Positions 62,484 through 64,000 of a DNA stretch of 64,000 nucleotides are shown here, one piece after another (the stretch's first letter is position 1; each line of letters begins with the position of its first letter). The position numbers were made by a program, and so were the translations under genes. The DNA is from Streptomyces sp. NBC_00102 (lineage in GTDB: Bacteria > Actinomycetota > Actinomycetes > Streptomycetales > Streptomycetaceae): contig NZ_JAPEMC010000001.1 in NCBI RefSeq assembly GCF_026343115.1, positions 62,001 through 126,000 of the forward strand. Reading direction: 5' to 3'. The notes beneath the pieces were generated by a model. It ran no database searches, had not been told where the DNA came from, and worked only from the letters and a program-made list of their open reading frames with translations.

Positions 62484-63424
62484 ACGGCAATACCACCCTT
62501 GCCCACGTCATCACGGCTGAAGCCCCCGCGCCGCTGGCCGAGTACGTGGGGCGGGAGCGGGATGTTCTGCGAACGACCCTCCACGAACACGGAGCGGTTC
62601 TCCTCCGCGGTTTCACCGTCGGCGGTGCGCAGGGGCTGGACGCCGTCGTACGGCGTTTCGCCGACTCGGCGCCTCTCGACTACACCGAACGTTCCTCCCC
62701 GAGGAAAGCCATCCACGGGAACGTCTACACCTCGACGGAGTACCCCGCCGGCGAGGAAATCTTCTTGCACAACGAGAACTCCTACCAGGCCGTTTGGCCG
62801 CGGCTCCTGTTCTTCCACTGCGCGCAGCCACCCGACACCCGTGGTGCCACGCCCCTCGCGGACACCCGGCGCATCCACGACCTCATCCACCCCGACGTGC
62901 GCGCCGAGTTCGTCCGGCGTAAGTGGCTGGTCGTGCGCAACTACTCGGAGGCACTCGGGCTCCCCTGGCAGGAGGTCTTCGGAACGGACAGCCGGGAAGC
63001 CGTGGAGCAGCAGTGCGCCCTGAACGGCATCGACGTCGAATGGCTCGGTTCCAACAGGCTCCGTACGAAAGCCGTTCGGGACGCCGTGCACCGCCACCCT
63101 GTCACCGGGGACGCCGTCTGGTTCAACCATGCGACGGTTTTCCATGTCTCCACGCTCCCGGAAGTCGTACAGCGCGGACTGCTCGAGATGTGCGGTGAGG
63201 AAAACCTACCCAGCAATACCTATTACGGCGACGGAGCGCCGATCCCCGGTGAGGTGCTCGACCATTTACGGGATTGCTACCGGAGCGCGTCCACCCGTTT
63301 CGACTACCAAAAGGACGACGTCGTCCTCGTCGACAACATGCTCACCGCCCACGGCCGTGAGCCGTTCACCGGCCCGCGCGTCGTCGCCGTCGCCATGGCC
63401 GAGCCGTCCAGCCACCCGCGATAG
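62480..63424 (+). CDS. SyrP/AsnO-like Fe(II)/2-oxoglutarate-dependent hydroxylase (second copy)
   Basis: This 314-residue TauD/TfdA-superfamily oxygenase has His97 and Glu99 in LHNEN and His291 in DNMLTAHGREPF as the iron triad, followed by the 2-oxoglutarate Arg. It is related to the hydroxylase at 50121 but clearly divergent. Leucine 263 is encoded by TTA (63266-63268). It is coupled by ATGA to the leader ORF and followed 12 bases later by an MbtH gene. Likely role: beta-hydroxylation of one of the two amino acids, or of the acyl chain. Confidence 0.9.
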   Translation: MNGNTTLAHVITAEAPAPLAEYVGRERDVLRTTLHEHGAVLLRGFTVGGAQGLDAVVRRFADSAPLDYTERSSPRKAIHGNVYTSTEYPAGEEIFLHNENSYQAVWPRLLFFHCAQPPDTRGATPLADTRRIHDLIHPDVRAEFVRRKWLVVRNYSEALGLPWQEVFGTDSREAVEQQCALNGIDVEWLGSNRLRTKAVRDAVHRHPVTGDAVWFNHATVFHVSTLPEVVQRGLLEMCGEENLPSNTYYGDGAPIPGEVLDHLRDCYRSASTRFDYQKDDVVLVDNMLTAHGREPFTGPRVVAVAMAEPSSHPR

Positions 63425-63436
63425 GAGAGACGTCCC

Positions 63437-63676
63437 ATGACCACCGACGCAATCAACGACCACACCCTGTACAAGGTGGTCGTGAACCACGAGGAGCAAT
63501 TCTCCGTGTGGCCTCTCGGCAAGGAGAACGCCCCCGGCTGGTCCGACGTCGGCATCAGCGGGCCCAAGGCGGAGTGCCTCGCGCACATCGGGCAGGTCTG
63601 GACCGACATGCGGCCGCTCAGCCTGCGCCGTCGCATGGCCGAACAGGAATCGCGGCCCGGAGGCTCTGCCCTGTGA
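63437..63676 (+). CDS. MbtH-family protein
   Basis: This 79-residue MbtH-like protein has NHEEQFSVWP, the PGW turn and the CLAHIGQVWTDMRP segment with the conserved tryptophans. MbtH proteins bind A domains and are needed for activity or solubility of many. GGAGA upstream and the ATG at 63437 fix the start. It probably serves one or both A domains of the minus-strand synthetases. Its stop overlaps the next gene as GTGA. Confidence 0.95.
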   Translation: MTTDAINDHTLYKVVVNHEEQFSVWPLGKENAPGWSDVGISGPKAECLAHIGQVWTDMRPLSLRRRMAEQESRPGGSAL

Positions 63677-63927
63677 GGGCCTATTGCAGGGCTTATCCCC
63701 TGGGCCGGCTGCGCGCGTTCGAGGAATGGGCCGGTCACGCGGCCGAGGCTGCCTCCGGCCTGGACCCGGACGAGGTGGTTTTCCTCTGGGACGACCTCAC
63801 CGTGGTGCGCAGTCCGGTCAGCGCCGAGGCGCAGGTGCTGTGGGACACGGTGAGCCCGCCGTGGGAAGCGTTCTGCACCGATTCCCTCGGCTTCACCGGC
63901 CAGCCGGCCCCCACCACGTCCCTTTGA
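63673..63927 (+). CDS. Unknown 84-residue protein coupled to MbtH
   Basis: This 84-codon gene begins with a GTG that overlaps the mbtH stop (GTGA). The product (VRAYCRAYPLGRLRAFEEWAG...) is acidic and Trp-rich, with a strand-like centre EVVFLWDDLTVVRSPV and WEAFCTDSLGF near the end. I do not recognise it. Tight coupling to mbtH suggests an accessory role with the NRPS. It is too small for an enzyme domain and has no signal or membrane segment. The remaining 73 bases of the window show no further gene. Confidence 0.7.
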   Translation: MRAYCRAYPLGRLRAFEEWAGHAAEAASGLDPDEVVFLWDDLTVVRSPVSAEAQVLWDTVSPPWEAFCTDSLGFTGQPAPTTSL

Positions 63928-64000
63928 CCCCTGCGCGTTCCGGCTGCCGGGCTCTTCGCCGTACGCGGCCCTCCCTGAAGGCTGTCCCGCAACTCCTGGC

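Overview
The window is high-GC actinobacterial DNA and almost certainly comes from a Streptomyces chromosome. The evidence is strong third-position GC, frequent GTG starts, ATGA/GTGA gene overlaps, a divergent third EF-Tu (tuf3 type), Tat-exported PhoD-type phosphatase, ROK/GntR/NarL regulators, and very rare TTA (bldA) codons. No rRNA, tRNA, CRISPR array or complete insertion sequence was recognised.

Bases 1-41.8 kb are mostly ordinary chromosomal genes. In order they are: a CorC/HlyC-type CBS membrane protein pair (the first cut by the window edge), an SGNH hydrolase, purB and a Mug-type DNA glycosylase; an ABC exporter with a divergent NarL-type two-component system; ROK and GntR regulators, an alpha/beta hydrolase and PhoD; an ACT-GNAT protein, a DUF885 peptidase-like protein and an ATP-grasp protein; a divergent rhodanese/Lrp pair; sbcCD and yigZ; small exported, CoA-binding and YbaK proteins; a divergent XRE-cupin/EamA pair; two hexapeptide-repeat proteins; DedA, a hotdog thioesterase, a PYQ-rich membrane-anchored protein, an MFS transporter and a spermidine-synthase-like protein; tuf3; a TVP38 membrane protein and uppP; and several small proteins, a UPF0014 permease and a flavin reductase. 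Intergenic regions here are rich in short GC tandem repeats and in hairpins that look like terminators.

Bases about 41.98-63.93 kb are a biosynthetic gene cluster. A nine-gene minus-strand operon runs from 62120 down to 41979, and every gene junction overlaps. It encodes an MFS exporter, a 3207-residue PKS-NRPS (ACP-KS-AT-ACP-aminotransferase-C-A-PCP-C), a SyrP/AsnO-like hydroxylase, a second NRPS (degenerate C-A-PCP-TE), a KASIII, a free ACP, a KASII, a membrane acyl desaturase and a type II thioesterase. A divergent plus-strand arm carries a tiny leader ORF, a second SyrP-like hydroxylase, an MbtH protein and an unknown 84-residue protein.

The inferred pathway is as follows. The KASIII/KASII/ACP set and desaturase make an unsaturated fatty acyl starter. 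The PKS extends it once with malonyl-CoA, and the aminotransferase domain turns the beta-keto group into a beta-amine. Two amino acids are then added; the second A domain reads as Asn-like. One or both residues are probably beta-hydroxylated, and the chain is released as a small beta-amino-fatty-acyl peptide. The first gene of each divergent arm carries TTA codons (three in the MFS gene, one in the leader ORF, one in the hydroxylase), and I saw none elsewhere in the window, so the cluster looks like a bldA-gated developmental module.
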